Assembly: GCF_001522585.2 (NCBI RefSeq)
Contig: NZ_CP013373.1
Location: 2,728,001-2,792,000 of the forward strand
Length of the DNA: 64,000 nucleotides
Direction of reading: 5' to 3'
Origin: Burkholderia sp. NRF60-BP8
Lineage (GTDB): Bacteria > Pseudomonadota > Gammaproteobacteria > Burkholderiales > Burkholderiaceae
Shown in pieces: positions 55,060-63,490 of this stretch. The translations under genes were made by a program, and so were the position numbers. Below the pieces are notes generated by a model. That model searched no databases, was not told where the DNA came from, and saw only the letters and a program-made list of their open reading frames with translations. Every line of letters begins with the position of its first letter. Positions within the stretch are counted from its first letter, which is position 1.

Positions 55060-56466
55060 TCACGACGACGTCCGCGCGAGCTCCTCCCCTTCGCACGGCG
55101 GCGCATGCGCGCGCGACAGCCGCGGAATGTGCCGCCGCACCGCGAGCAGCGCGACGCAGACCACGCCCATCGCAACGGCCAGCATCGTCAGGTAGGCACC
55201 CGCGCCGCCCGCCGTGATCACGATCGCGCCCGCGAACGCGCTGAAGATCGCACCGAGCCGGCCGAACGCGAGCGCACTCGCGGTGCCCGTCGCGCGCACG
55301 GCCGTCGGGTAGATGTACGCGCACAGCGCATACATCGTCGACTGCACCGCGTTGACGAACAGCCCGTGCAAGCCGAGCCCGACGATCAGCCAGCCCGTAT
55401 GGCGGCTCGCATCGACGCCCATCAGCCATACCGCGCTCGCCGCACCGCCGATGCTGCACAGCGCGAGCGGCCAGCGCGACCCCGCATGCGCGATCGCCCA
55501 CGCGCACAGCAGCGCACCGACCACGCCGCCGAGGTTGTACGCGGTGAGTCCCGAGCCCGCGACCGACACGCTCAACCCGCTCGCCGCGAGCATCGTCGGC
55601 AGCCAGCTGAATGCGGCGTACACGGCGAGCAGGCACATGAAGAACGCGCACCACAGCGCGATCGTGTCGCGCGCGTGGCCGCTCGCGAACAGTGCGCCGA
55701 AGCCGCCGCGGCTGCCGGGCGCGCGGGCGTCCTTCGTATCGGTGAACACGGTGCCGGGCGCGACCGGCCGCTGCATCCGCGCGAGCAGCGCGCCGAGTTC
55801 CGGCCAGCGTGCGGGGCGTCGCGCGAGATAGCGCGGCGATTCGGGCAACGCGCGCACGAGCACGAAGCCGAACACGAGCGGCAGCGCACCGCCCGCGAAG
55901 AACAGCCCGCGCCAACCGTAGCGCGGCAACACCTCGTGCGCGAACAGGCCGGCCAGCATGCCGCCGAGCGGCACGCAGACGATCGTCGCGGTCACCATCA
56001 TCGTGCGGCGCCGCGCGGGCGTGTATTCGGCGGTCATCGTGGTGGCCGTCGGCAGCGCGCCGCCGATCCCGAGCCCGGCACAGAAGCGCAGCATCGCGAT
56101 CGTCGCGACGTCGGGCGCGAACCCGATCGCGCAGGTCGCGATGCCGAACAGGAACACGCTGCCGATCACGGCCTGGCGGCGGCCGAAGCGATCCGCGACG
56201 ATCCCCGCGCACGCGCTGCCGATACCCATTCCGATCAGCCCCGCCGCGACGGCCGGCGCGAACGCGCCGCGCGTGATGCCCCATTCGCGGATCAGCACGG
56301 GAATCGCGAAACCGATCAGTTGGCCGTCGAAGCCGTCGAGCACGATCGCGAGCGCGGCGAGCAGCACCACGCCGCGCTGCATCGCCGTGAACGGCCCGTC
56401 GTCGAGCGTCGTGCCGACGTCGACCGACGGCGGCAGCCGTCCGTCCAGTGGGTCGCGCGTGCTCAT
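55060..56466 (-). CDS. MFS transporter, aromatic acid:H+ symporter (AAHS) type
   Basis: This is a 468-residue 12-helix major facilitator of the aromatic acid:H+ symporter family (BenK/PcaK/MhpT-like). The N-terminal signature VLDGFDGQLIGFAIPVLI with the paired Asp residues is characteristic. IVADRFGRRQAV is motif A, and the central loop of about 70 residues is hydrophilic. GGGAGG precedes the ATG at 56466. On the same strand as the benzoylformate decarboxylase cluster, it most likely brings in the aromatic acid used by those enzymes. Confidence 0.9.
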   Translation of the reverse strand: MSTRDPLDGRLPPSVDVGTTLDDGPFTAMQRGVVLLAALAIVLDGFDGQLIGFAIPVLIREWGITRGAFAPAVAAGLIGMGIGSACAGIVADRFGRRQAVIGSVFLFGIATCAIGFAPDVATIAMLRFCAGLGIGGALPTATTMTAEYTPARRRTMMVTATIVCVPLGGMLAGLFAHEVLPRYGWRGLFFAGGALPLVFGFVLVRALPESPRYLARRPARWPELGALLARMQRPVAPGTVFTDTKDARAPGSRGGFGALFASGHARDTIALWCAFFMCLLAVYAAFSWLPTMLAASGLSVSVAGSGLTAYNLGGVVGALLCAWAIAHAGSRWPLALCSIGGAASAVWLMGVDASRHTGWLIVGLGLHGLFVNAVQSTMYALCAYIYPTAVRATGTASALAFGRLGAIFSAFAGAIVITAGGAGAYLTMLAVAMGVVCVALLAVRRHIPRLSRAHAPPCEGEELARTSS

Positions 56467-56546
56467 GCGACCTCCCGGGCGCCGCACGTCGGCGGCAACG
56501 TGCGCGAACGGCGCGCGGCAAGACAACGGTATTCGATAGCTTTCAT
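56463..56546 (-). CDS. Possible 27-residue upstream frame of the AAHS transporter
   Basis: A short frame coding for 27 residues starts at ATG 56546 with a textbook CAGGAGACGCC before it. It ends by an ATGA overlap with the transporter start. It begins MKAIEYRC, like the N-terminus of zinc-type or quinone oxidoreductases, then becomes Arg/Thr-rich. It may be a leader that couples translation, or the scar of a deleted dehydrogenase gene. Confidence 0.4.
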   Translation of the reverse strand: MKAIEYRCLAARRSRTLPPTCGAREVA

Positions 56547-56724
56547 GGCGTCTCCTGTTGTCCGGGCTGGCGCACACGCGTGCCCGGATCTCGTGCTGCG
56601 CAGTCGGCCGGCGCGCATGCATCGGCGCCGGCGTCCTGTCCTGCCCTTCACGATCCGACGCCGTCGTCCCGCGTGCGCGGCATCCGTATCGTCACGCGGC
56701 GCCAGCCGGCCGCCGGCCTGCTGC

Positions 56725-57669
56725 TCAGTTCGTCCGTGCGTCGATCAGCCGGACGAGCGCGAGCAGCGTCTCGGCATGCGGCACCGCGACGCCCGCTTCG
56801 CGCGCGGCCGCGACGACCTTGCCGTTGATCGCGTCGATCTCGGTGCGGCGGCCCGCGAGCACGTCCTGCAGCATCGACGGGCGATGGCCGCGATGTTCGC
56901 GGATCGCATGCTCGACGTTGCGCGCAATGCGTTCGCCGTCGACCGCGATGCCCTTCGCGCGCGCGACGGCGGCGGTCTCGGCCGCGATCGCCAGCGCGAG
57001 CCGCGGACCGTCGTGACGATGGCCGAGCTGGTCGACGGTGCAGCCCGTCGCCGCGCACAGCGGGTTGAGCGCCGCATTGAACGCGACCTTCTCCCAGATC
57101 GCGGCCCACACGTCAGGATCGAGCGTGCACGCGAGCCCCGCGCGCGACAGCGCGTCGGCCACGGCCGTCGCGAACGGGCGCGCCACGCCGTCGGCCGTCA
57201 TCATGCGGATCGTGCCGGCGCCGTGCGAGCGCACGTGCGCGGGACCGGCCGCATCGGCCGGCCACGTCGTCACGCCGACCAGGATGCGCTCGACCGGGAC
57301 GAACGCATTCAGCGTCTCGACGTTGCCGAGCCCGTTCTGCAGCGTCAGCACGAACGTGCCCGCCGTCAGCAGCGCGCGCACGCCGTCGAGCGCCGCCCGC
57401 GTGTGCAGCGATTTCGTGAAAACGATCAGCAGGTCGAACGGTGTGTCGGGCGCGACAGCCGCGTGCGCATTCGCGGCCTCCGGCCGCACGGCCTGCAGCG
57501 AGCGGATGCGCCGCTCGCCGCGATCGTCGTCGATGCGCAGCCCGTCGCGACGGATGGTATCGAGATGCGTATCGTTCACGTCGATCAGCGTGACGGCTTC
57601 GCCGCTTTCGGCGAGCCGCCCGCCGAACAGCGAGCCCATCGCGCCCGCGCCCAGAATCGCGATTCTCAT
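56725..57669 (-). CDS. Ketopantoate reductase-family dehydrogenase in mdlC operon
   Basis: This is a 314-residue NAD(P)-dependent enzyme of the PanE/KPR family. The Rossmann motif AILGAGAMGSLFGGRLAESG, the Lys in LLIVFTKSLHT, the Asn in LTLQNGLGN, the catalytic Lys in WEKVAFNAALNPLCA and GRRTEIDAINGKVV are all intact. It follows the aldehyde dehydrogenase gene after 14 bp in one operon with benzoylformate decarboxylase. Known D-mandelate dehydrogenases of Enterococcus belong to this same family, so a 2-hydroxy/2-oxoacid role such as mandelate-benzoylformate exchange fits better than pantothenate synthesis. That assignment is inference. Confidence 0.87.
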   Translation of the reverse strand: MRIAILGAGAMGSLFGGRLAESGEAVTLIDVNDTHLDTIRRDGLRIDDDRGERRIRSLQAVRPEAANAHAAVAPDTPFDLLIVFTKSLHTRAALDGVRALLTAGTFVLTLQNGLGNVETLNAFVPVERILVGVTTWPADAAGPAHVRSHGAGTIRMMTADGVARPFATAVADALSRAGLACTLDPDVWAAIWEKVAFNAALNPLCAATGCTVDQLGHRHDGPRLALAIAAETAAVARAKGIAVDGERIARNVEHAIREHRGHRPSMLQDVLAGRRTEIDAINGKVVAAAREAGVAVPHAETLLALVRLIDARTN

Positions 57670-57683
57670 CGTCGGCGGCCTCG

Positions 57684-59135
57684 TCAGAACGGATAGTGGC
57701 GCGCCGCCGTCTGCACGGTGATCCAGCGCAGGTCGGTGAACGCGGCGATGCCGGCCTGGCCGCCGAAGTGGCCGAAGCCGCTGTCCTTCACGCCGCCGAA
57801 CGGCATCTGTGCTTCGTCGTGCACGGTCGGGCCGTTCACGTGACAGATGCCCGATTCGATGCGCGCGGCGACACGCAGCGCCCGCGCGACGTCGCGGCTG
57901 AACACGGCCGACGCCAGCCCGAACGCGTTGTCGTTCGCGCAGCGGATCGCGGCGTCCTCGCCGTCGACGCGCACGATGCCCTTCACCGGGCCGAACGATT
58001 CTTCCGCATAGATGCGCATCGCCGGCGTCACGCGATCGAGCAGCGTCGCGGGAAACAGCGTGCCGTCGGCCTTGCCGCCGCACAGCAGCGTCGCGCCGTG
58101 CCCGAGCGCGTCGTCGATCAGCGCGTTGCAGCGCTCGACGGCCTTCGCGTCGATCAGCGAGCCGAGCACGACGGGCCCGTGGCGCGGGTCGCCGAGCGGC
58201 AGCGATGCAGCCTTGGCGGCGAGCTTCGCGACGAATGCATCGGCGATCGATGCGTCGACGACGATGCGCTCGGTCGACATGCAGATCTGTCCGGAATTCG
58301 CGAATGCGCCGAATGCGGCCGCGGCGACCGCCGCGTCGAGATCGGCATCGTCGAGCACGACGAACGGCGCCTTGCCGCCGAGTTCCAGCACCGACGGTTT
58401 CAGATGGCGCGCGCAGGCTTCGGCGACGATCCGTCCGACTCGCGTCGAGCCGGTGAAATTCACGCGGCGCACGGCCGGATGCGCGATCAACGCGTCGACG
58501 ACGGCGCCCGCGTCGTCGGGCGCGTTCGTCACGAAGTTGACGACGCCCGGCGGCAGCCCGGCCTCCTGCAGCGCCTCGACGACCAGCCCGTGCGTGACGG
58601 GGCACAGTTCCGAGCCTTTCAGCACGACCGTGTTGCCGCATGCGAGCGGCAGCGCGAGCGCGCGCGTCGCGAGAATCACCGGCGCATTCCACGGCGCGAT
58701 GCCGAGCACGACGCCGGCCGGCTGCCGCACGCCCATCGCGAGCGAGCCGGGCACGTCGGACGGGATCAGCGCGCCGCCGACCTGCGTGGTGAGCGACGCG
58801 GCCTCGACGAGACCGCTCGCCGCGAGCTTCACGTTGAAGCCGGCCCACAGCGCGGAGGCGCCCGTCTCGGCCGCCATCGCGGCGACGAACTGCTCGTGTT
58901 TCGCTTCGAGCGCGGCGGCCGCCTTCAGCAGCCATGCGCGTCGCGCGCCGGGGCCGAGCGCGGCCCATTCGGGAAACGCACGCGCGGCCGCGTCGGCCGC
59001 CGCGCGCGCATCGTCGACGGTGCCCGCGGGCGCGGCCGACGCGATTTCGCCGTCGAGCGGGTTGCGGCGCACGAAGGTCGCGCCGCTGGACGAGTGGCGG
59101 CGTTCGCCGCCGATCAGCATCGCTACGGTTTGCAT
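57684..59135 (-). CDS. Benzaldehyde/vanillin-type aldehyde dehydrogenase
   Basis: This is a 483-residue NAD(P)-dependent aldehyde dehydrogenase. The active-site residues are N150 (APWNAPVIL), E251 (LELGGKAPF) and C285 (SGQICMSTERI); VNFTGSTRVGR is the cofactor loop. Sequence details (CMSTERIVVD, ESFGPVKGIVRVDG, KDSGFGHFGG) fit the salicylaldehyde/vanillin/benzaldehyde dehydrogenase group. It lies directly after mdlC (29-bp gap), so benzaldehyde to benzoate is the likely reaction. Confidence 0.93.
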   Translation of the reverse strand: MQTVAMLIGGERRHSSSGATFVRRNPLDGEIASAAPAGTVDDARAAADAAARAFPEWAALGPGARRAWLLKAAAALEAKHEQFVAAMAAETGASALWAGFNVKLAASGLVEAASLTTQVGGALIPSDVPGSLAMGVRQPAGVVLGIAPWNAPVILATRALALPLACGNTVVLKGSELCPVTHGLVVEALQEAGLPPGVVNFVTNAPDDAGAVVDALIAHPAVRRVNFTGSTRVGRIVAEACARHLKPSVLELGGKAPFVVLDDADLDAAVAAAAFGAFANSGQICMSTERIVVDASIADAFVAKLAAKAASLPLGDPRHGPVVLGSLIDAKAVERCNALIDDALGHGATLLCGGKADGTLFPATLLDRVTPAMRIYAEESFGPVKGIVRVDGEDAAIRCANDNAFGLASAVFSRDVARALRVAARIESGICHVNGPTVHDEAQMPFGGVKDSGFGHFGGQAGIAAFTDLRWITVQTAARHYPF

Positions 59136-59164
59136 GGCATCTCCGGAAAGACGCGCGCGGCGCG

Positions 59165-60772
59165 TCAGGCAATCTCGACTTCGACGACGACCGGCGTCGC
59201 GTCCCGCAGCGCATCGGTCAGCGTGTCGCGCAGGCGTGCGGCATCGGCGACGCGCACGCCGCGGCAGCCCATCCCTTGCGCGAGCGCGACGAAATCCAGG
59301 TCGGGCAGATCGGTGCCCTGCACCGGGTCGCCCGGGCCGAAGCCGAACACTGGCGCGAAATCCTGCAGCGCCGCGTAACGCCGGTTGTTCAGGATCACGA
59401 ACGTGATCGGCAGCTTCAGTTGCGCGGCGCTCCACAGCGCCTGGATCGAATACAGGCTCGAGCCGTCGCCGATCAGCCCGATCACGCGCCGGCCCGGCTG
59501 CGCGAGCGCGACGCCGACGGCGGCCGGCATCCCGTAACCCAGGCCGCCGCTGTCCATCGTGTAGAACGTGCCGCTGCGCGTGAACGGCAGATGTTCCTGC
59601 ATCACCGACCGCGCGCTCGGCGCCTCCTCGACGACGATGTCCTGCGCGTCGCGCACGTCGGCGAGCGTCTGCAGCGCGAATGCGGCCGACATGCGCTCGC
59701 CGGCGGCGGGCGTGTCGACACGGACGTGCGCCGGGCGCGGCGCGGGCATCGGCCGCTCGGGCGGCGCGGGCCGCGCGAGCAGATCGCGCGCGGCGAGCCG
59801 CAGGTTGCCGACGACCGCATCGCCCGACGGCGTCCACGCGGCGACGCCGGGATCGTCGACGAGCTGCACGAGCGTCGCGCCCGGCGGCACGTGCGGACCG
59901 AAGCCTTCGATGTGGTACGTGAACGCGGGCGCGCCGAACGCGAACACGAGATCGTGCCCGGCGAGCCGCGCGACGATCTTCTCGCGGATCGCGGGCAGGA
60001 AGCCGGCGAACAGAGGATGGTCCTCGGGAAAGCTGCAGCGCCCCGACATCGGCGCGACGTACACGCGCGCACGGTGCCGCTCGGCGAGACGCACGGCGTC
60101 GTCCCACGCCCCCGCGCGATCGACGGCCGCGCCGACCACGAACGCCGGGCGCCGCGCGGCGTCGAGCGCGTCGCCGAGCCGCGCGAGCGCGTCGGGATCG
60201 GGCCGCACGATGCGGCTGACGTCGCGCCGCGGCAGCCGTTCGGCCGGCTGGTCCCAGTCGTCGACCGGGATCGACACGAACACGGGGCCACGCGGCTCCT
60301 GCATCGCGATGCGGTACGCACGCGCGATCGCGGCCGGCACGTCCTGCGCGCGAGCGGGCTCGATGCTCCATTTCACGTACGGCTTCGGCAGTTCGGCGGC
60401 CTGCGTCGCGCCGAGGAACGGATCGAACGGCAGAATCGCGCGCGCCTGCTGGCCCGCGGTGACGATCAGCGGCGTGCGGTTCTTGAACGCGGTAAACAGA
60501 TTGCCCATCGCGTTGCCGACGCCCGCCGCCGAATGCAGGTTGACGACCGCCGCATTGCCGGTGGCCTGCGCATGGCCGTCGGCCATCCCGACCACGACGG
60601 CTTCGTGCAGGCCGAGCACGTAGCGGAAATCGTCGGGAAAGTCGCGGAACATCGGCAGCTCGGTCGAGCCGGGATTGCCGAACACGCGGTCGATGCCGAA
60701 CTGGCGGAGCAAGTCGATCACCGCATCGCGAACGGTGATCGATGCGGCGGAAAGGGGTGAATGGCCGGACAT
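59165..60772 (-). CDS. mdlC: Benzoylformate decarboxylase
   Basis: This is a 535-residue thiamine diphosphate enzyme. Residues matching the Pseudomonas putida enzyme are kept: S36 (GNPGSTELPMF), E57 (LGLHEAVVVG), H80 (NLHSAAGVGNAMG) and the His of FPEDHPLFAGF. The cofactor motif GDGSSLYSIQALWSAA through ILNN is complete. The reaction is benzoylformate to benzaldehyde and CO2. GAGGAG lies 8 nt before the ATG at 60772. It is the first gene of the operon, divergent from a LysR regulator. No classical mdlA racemase or mdlB dehydrogenase is seen. Confidence 0.93.
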   Translation of the reverse strand: MSGHSPLSAASITVRDAVIDLLRQFGIDRVFGNPGSTELPMFRDFPDDFRYVLGLHEAVVVGMADGHAQATGNAAVVNLHSAAGVGNAMGNLFTAFKNRTPLIVTAGQQARAILPFDPFLGATQAAELPKPYVKWSIEPARAQDVPAAIARAYRIAMQEPRGPVFVSIPVDDWDQPAERLPRRDVSRIVRPDPDALARLGDALDAARRPAFVVGAAVDRAGAWDDAVRLAERHRARVYVAPMSGRCSFPEDHPLFAGFLPAIREKIVARLAGHDLVFAFGAPAFTYHIEGFGPHVPPGATLVQLVDDPGVAAWTPSGDAVVGNLRLAARDLLARPAPPERPMPAPRPAHVRVDTPAAGERMSAAFALQTLADVRDAQDIVVEEAPSARSVMQEHLPFTRSGTFYTMDSGGLGYGMPAAVGVALAQPGRRVIGLIGDGSSLYSIQALWSAAQLKLPITFVILNNRRYAALQDFAPVFGFGPGDPVQGTDLPDLDFVALAQGMGCRGVRVADAARLRDTLTDALRDATPVVVEVEIA

Positions 60773-60804
60773 GCTCGGCGCTCCTCGATGGCTTGGCGGT
60801 TTCC

Positions 60805-60839
60805 ACAGTATCGAAGCGCAAGCCATTCACCGATACTGT
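60805..60839. promoter_or_regulatory. Long inverted repeat in the mdlC/LysR promoter
   Basis: ACAGTATCG (60805-60813) and CGATACTGT (60831-60839) are perfect 9-bp inverted arms separated by 17 bp, in the centre of the 97-bp divergent region. This is a strong candidate operator for the neighbouring LysR regulator. Confidence 0.65.
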
Positions 60840-60869
60840 ATTTTCTGCGAAAAGCCATTACGTTCCGGC

Positions 60870-61781
60870 ATGACTTTCGATCTCCGACAACTGCGTGCCT
60901 TCACGACGATCGTCGCGTGCGGCAGCCTCGGCCGCGCGGCCGATGCGCTGCACGTCACGCAGCCGGCGCTGAGCCGGATCCTGAAGCGGCTCGAGGAGCA
61001 GGTCGGCGCGCCGCTGTTCGAGCGCCATTCGAAGGGCGTGCAGCTCACCGCGTTCGGCGAGGCGTTGCTGCCGCACGCGACGCTGCTGCAGCACGAGGCC
61101 GAACATGCGCGCGAGGAGCTCGACGCGATGCGCGGATTCGCGAAGGGCACGATCAAGGTCGGCACGGTGGGCAGCATCGCGAGCCTCGTGCTGCCGGTCG
61201 CGGTCGGCCGCGTGCTCGACCGCTGGCCGAACCTGCGCGTCGAAATCATCGAGGGCGTGTGGGACCGGCTCGCGCAAGGGCTGATCAAGCACGAGATCGA
61301 CCTTGCGCTGTCCGCGCACGGGCCCGATACCGACGAGATCGTCGCGATTCCCGAATGCCGCTGGGAGGACCGCAGCCATATCGTTGCGGCGCCGCACCAT
61401 CCGCTGCGCGCGCTCGGCCGCGCACCGACGCTCGCCGATACGCTGCACGCGCGCTGGGCGATTCCGCCGCGGGGCACCGCGCCGTTCGACCACATGCGCG
61501 CGACCTTCGACGCACACGGCCTCCCGCTGCCCGACATCGCGGTCGAGACGCGCTCGGTCACGACGCTGAAAAGCTTGGTCGCACATGCGGGATTCCTCTG
61601 CTGGATGGCCGAGCCGATGTACGGCGCCGAACGGCGCGCCGGCACGATCGACACGCTGCCCGTGCGCGAAGTCGTCGCGGTGCGCACGCTCACCGCATTC
61701 CGGCGCCGCCACGGGATCCTGCCGGGGCCGGCCGGCAAGCTGCTCGACGAACTCGTCGCACTCACGCGCGAGGGGTGCTGA
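60870..61781 (+). CDS. LysR-family regulator of the mdlC operon
   Basis: This is a 303-residue LysR-type regulator. The N-terminal winged helix is typical (LGRAADALHVTQPALSRILK, then LEEQVGAPLFERHSKGVQLT), followed by a periplasmic-binding-protein-like effector domain from about residue 92. The ATG at 60870 follows a poor ribosome site, which is common for LysR genes. It is divergent from mdlC, so it probably activates that operon with an aromatic acid as inducer. This rests on position only. Confidence 0.93.
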   Translation: MTFDLRQLRAFTTIVACGSLGRAADALHVTQPALSRILKRLEEQVGAPLFERHSKGVQLTAFGEALLPHATLLQHEAEHAREELDAMRGFAKGTIKVGTVGSIASLVLPVAVGRVLDRWPNLRVEIIEGVWDRLAQGLIKHEIDLALSAHGPDTDEIVAIPECRWEDRSHIVAAPHHPLRALGRAPTLADTLHARWAIPPRGTAPFDHMRATFDAHGLPLPDIAVETRSVTTLKSLVAHAGFLCWMAEPMYGAERRAGTIDTLPVREVVAVRTLTAFRRRHGILPGPAGKLLDELVALTREGC

Positions 61782-61912
61782 CGCTCTTTTCGCCGGCTGC
61801 GTCGCGCCTGCCCGCCTACCCGCCTGCCTGCCCGCGTGCCCTCCCCGCCCTCCCCGCCCGCGCCGCAGCGCACCATCGAAATGCCGTGTCCCCGCCTTGA
61901 CTTTCGTTCGCC

Positions 61913-61957
61913 CGAATACGATCATTCGCTCACACAAAGAGCAAATGATCGTATTCG
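61913..61957. promoter_or_regulatory. Large inverted repeat upstream of dalD
   Basis: CGAATACGATCATT (61913-61926) is perfectly inverted in AATGATCGTATTCG (61944-61957). The match extends inward, after one mismatch, by GCTC/GAGC, giving 19-bp arms and a 7-nt centre. It lies 33 bp before the dalD ATG. Without a T tract it is more likely an operator (two inverted 19-bp half-sites) than a terminator. In the mRNA it would form a hairpin just upstream of the ribosome site. Confidence 0.7.
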
Positions 61958-61990
61958 ACAGGATAGACAGGCAGGAACAGGAGACACCGG

Positions 61991-63385
61991 ATGAGCGACT
62001 CGCCCTCCGCCCGCGCGCCCGTGCTGCTGCACATCGGCGCGGGCTCGTTTCACCGCGCGCACCAGGCGTGGTATCTGCATCGCGTGAACGCGGCCGTGCC
62101 GGCCGACGAACGCTGGTCGCTGACCGTCGGCAACATCCGCGACGACATGCGCGCGACGATGGATGCGCTCGCTGCGCAACATGGCGCGTACACGCTCGAA
62201 ACCGTCACGCCACAAGGTGAACGCGCCTACGAGACGATCCGTTCGATCACGCGCGTGCTGCCGTGGTCGATCGATCTCGCCGCGCTGATCGACGCCGGCG
62301 CCGATCCGGCGTGCCGGATCGTGTCATTCACCGTCACCGAAGGCGGCTACTACCTCGACGAACACGACCGGCTCGACCTCGCGAACGCCGATCTCGGCGC
62401 CGACCTGCAGGGCGCGCGCACGACGCTGTACGGTGCGCTCGCGGCGCTGCTCGCCGAACGCGTGCGGCGCGGCGCCGGCCCGCTCACGCTGCAAAGCTGC
62501 GACAACCTGCGCAACAACGGCGCCCGCTTTCGCGCGGGGATGCGCGAATTCCTCGAGCGACGCGGCGAAACGGACCTCATCGCGTGGTTCGATGCGAACG
62601 TCGCGACGCCCAGCGCGATGGTCGACCGCATCACGCCGCGTCCGACCGCCGACGTGCGCGAGCGCGTGCGCGCGGCCACCGGCGTCGACGACGCGTGCCC
62701 GGTGATGGGCGAATCGTTCATCCAGTGGGTGATCGAGGACCGCTTCGCGGCCGGCCGGCCGCGCTGGGAGCTGGCCGGCGCGGAACTCGTCGACGACGTC
62801 CATCCGTACGAGGAAGCGAAGATCCGCATCCTCAACGCGACGCACAGCTGCATCGCGTGGGCCGGCACGCTCGCGGGCCATGCGTATATCCACGAAGGCA
62901 CGCACGACGCGGCGATCCGCCGCTTCGCGCACGACTACGTGACGCAGGACGTGATCCCGTGCCTCACGCCGAGCCCGCTCGATCTCGCGCGCTACCGCGA
63001 CGTCGTGCTCGAGCGCTTCGGCAACCCGTACGTGCTCGACACGAACCAGCGCGTCGCGGCCGACGGCTTCTCGAAGATCCCCGGCTTCATCGCGCCGACG
63101 CTCGTCGAATCGTTCGCGCGCGGCGCCGCGCCGGTCGCCACCGCCGTGCTGCCCGCGCTGTTCCTGCGCTTTCTCGAACGCTGGGCGCGCGGCACGCTGC
63201 CGTATGCGTACCAGGACGGCGTGATGGACGACAGCGTCGCGCGTGCGATCGTCGACGCCGACGACCCGGTCGTCGCGCTGTGCGCCAACCGCGCGCTGTG
63301 GGGCTCGCTGGCCGGCAACGCGGCGCTGCTCGACGCGTTGCGCGCCGGGCTCGCGCGCGTCGACGCATGGCTCGCGGCGCGCTGA
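61991..63385 (+). CDS. dalD: Polyol dehydrogenase, likely D-arabinitol 4-dehydrogenase
   Basis: This is a 464-residue long-chain (mannitol-type) NAD-dependent dehydrogenase. The cofactor region LLHIGAGSFHRAHQAWYL and FTVTEGGYYLD, the SCDNLRNNG motif, and the catalytic Lys block EEAKIRILNATHSCIAWAG with the His pair are typical. Mannitol, arabinitol, fructuronate and tagaturonate dehydrogenases share this fold. The xylulokinase just downstream makes D-arabinitol to D-xylulose the best guess. CAGGAG lies 7 nt before ATG. No polyol transporter is within the window. Confidence 0.87.
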   Translation: MSDSPSARAPVLLHIGAGSFHRAHQAWYLHRVNAAVPADERWSLTVGNIRDDMRATMDALAAQHGAYTLETVTPQGERAYETIRSITRVLPWSIDLAALIDAGADPACRIVSFTVTEGGYYLDEHDRLDLANADLGADLQGARTTLYGALAALLAERVRRGAGPLTLQSCDNLRNNGARFRAGMREFLERRGETDLIAWFDANVATPSAMVDRITPRPTADVRERVRAATGVDDACPVMGESFIQWVIEDRFAAGRPRWELAGAELVDDVHPYEEAKIRILNATHSCIAWAGTLAGHAYIHEGTHDAAIRRFAHDYVTQDVIPCLTPSPLDLARYRDVVLERFGNPYVLDTNQRVAADGFSKIPGFIAPTLVESFARGAAPVATAVLPALFLRFLERWARGTLPYAYQDGVMDDSVARAIVDADDPVVALCANRALWGSLAGNAALLDALRAGLARVDAWLAAR

Positions 63386-63430
63386 CCACGCGCGTGCCGG
63401 CGCCCGGCCGCGCAGCCGGGCGAACCCGCT

Positions 63431-63453
63431 TGGCACATGCCGTGCGGCACGGC
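63431..63453 (+). promoter_or_regulatory. Possible promoter/operator between dalD and xylB
   Basis: TGGCAC-N5-GTGC (63431-63445) keeps the GG and GC at the sigma-54 spacing. It overlaps a perfect palindrome, GCCGTGC-G-GCACGGC (63439-63453). The alternative sigma-70 reading TTGGCA with TAAAGT is also possible. Any of these could be chance at this GC content. Confidence 0.3.
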
Positions 63454-63490
63454 TAAAGTAGCGGCTCCTCTCTGACGGAACGGATCGCTC

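Noticed and set aside
52930..57696. A 1588-codon open frame on the plus strand across kynU, kynA and the mdlC cluster
   Set aside because: It is an out-of-frame shadow of kynU/kynA and the antisense of three minus-strand genes; Arg/Ala/Pro-rich with no domain.
57684..60830. A 1048-codon minus-strand frame spanning the aldehyde dehydrogenase and mdlC
   Set aside because: Only its last 483 codons are the aldehyde dehydrogenase; the upstream part is mdlC read out of frame.
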